DNA of 23,018 nt from positions 1-23,018 of the forward strand of contig CAZMBE010000044.1 in NCBI GenBank assembly GCA_964564625.1, given 5' to 3'. How positions within the stretch are numbered: the first letter of the stretch is position 1; the number at the start of each line of letters is the position of its first letter. Positions 22,912 through 23,018 of the stretch are shown here, piece by piece. Made by a program: the position numbers and the translations under genes. The stretch comes from UBA2185 sp964564625. Its GTDB lineage: Bacteria; Desulfobacterota; Syntrophia; Syntrophales; UBA2185. Under the pieces are notes generated by a model. It was not told where the DNA came from, searched no databases, and was given only the letters and a program-made list of their open reading frames with translations.

Positions 22912-22990
22912 ACTATCATTGACGAATGATTGAAAATTGTATGTAGAATATAACTACATGTTGATCAAATCAAAAAAGGAGGATCATACT

Positions 22991-23018
22991 ATGTACAAGA
23001 GAATACTGGTTCCATTGG
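22991..23018 (+). CDS. Universal stress protein, 5' end only
   Basis: The first nine codons, MYKRILVPL, match the opening beta strand of UspA-family proteins (compare MFTKILIPLDGS at 8561). AAAAAAGGAGG precedes the ATG by about 8 bp, the same arrangement as the intact USP gene. The window ends before the rest can be read. Confidence 0.75.

Larger units (their letters stand above)
22607..22990. other. Region between the Mop gene and the partial USP
   Basis: This 384-bp stretch holds a possible 33-residue ORF (22766-22867) and motif copy E (22881). I see no RNA gene or strong terminator. Confidence 0.5.

Overview
The window looks like a chromosomal segment from an anaerobic or microaerophilic Gram-negative bacterium. 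The best guess is a deltaproteobacterial (Desulfobacterota) lineage. This is inferred from the family mix: full-length three-domain NifU with NifS and CysE, a PAS-LuxR response regulator, a receiver fused to a four-cysteine domain, an AmrS radical SAM protein and a Cus-type RND pump. No rRNA, tRNA, CRISPR array, phage gene or transposase was recognised.

Layout. 1-620: a decayed universal stress protein (USP) gene and empty DNA. 621-1715 (-): a lipoprotein MsrA-MsrB fusion, divergent from nifU-nifS-cysE (1970-4985, +). Both have readable sigma70-type promoters in the shared gap. 5180-6452 (+): two small unknown proteins and a superoxide dismutase. 6585-8319 (+): a single-domain receiver and a receiver-PAS-LuxR regulator. 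8561-9677 (+): an intact USP and an exported coiled-coil protein built of 11-residue repeats. 9734-10024 (-): a small ABM-type monooxygenase. 10521-10778: a truncated PAS gene. 10823-13617 (-): an apparent operon of phosphoribosyltransferase, AmrS and a questin-oxidase-like protein. 13724-14778 (-): a small unknown protein, a receiver with a CxxC/CxxC domain, and a possible 18-residue amphipathic peptide. 15355-21513 (+): YtkA-like protein, CusC-like, CusB-like and CusA-like copper/silver efflux genes. 21715-22606 (+): a VOC-fold protein and a molybdate-binding TOBE protein. A further USP starts at 22991 and runs off the end.

The theme is stress: repair of oxidised methionine, Fe-S assembly with its cysteine supply, superoxide removal, monovalent copper/silver export and USPs. 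The most interesting signal is not a gene. A 19-bp motif, approximately YAGGTWTWNCCTACYATTA, recurs at 5455, 8321, 10296, 15169, 21564 and 22881, with a weaker copy at 14906. Most copies lie 100-230 bp upstream of a stress gene. In most copies an AT-rich -10-like hexamer begins 11-13 bp after the CCTAC core, so the motif sits where a -35 element would be. I infer one shared regulon covering SOD, both USPs, the VOC protein, the PAS fragment and the Cu/Ag pump. The neighbouring PAS-LuxR regulator is a natural but unproven candidate controller. No histidine kinase gene is present beside any of the three response regulators.
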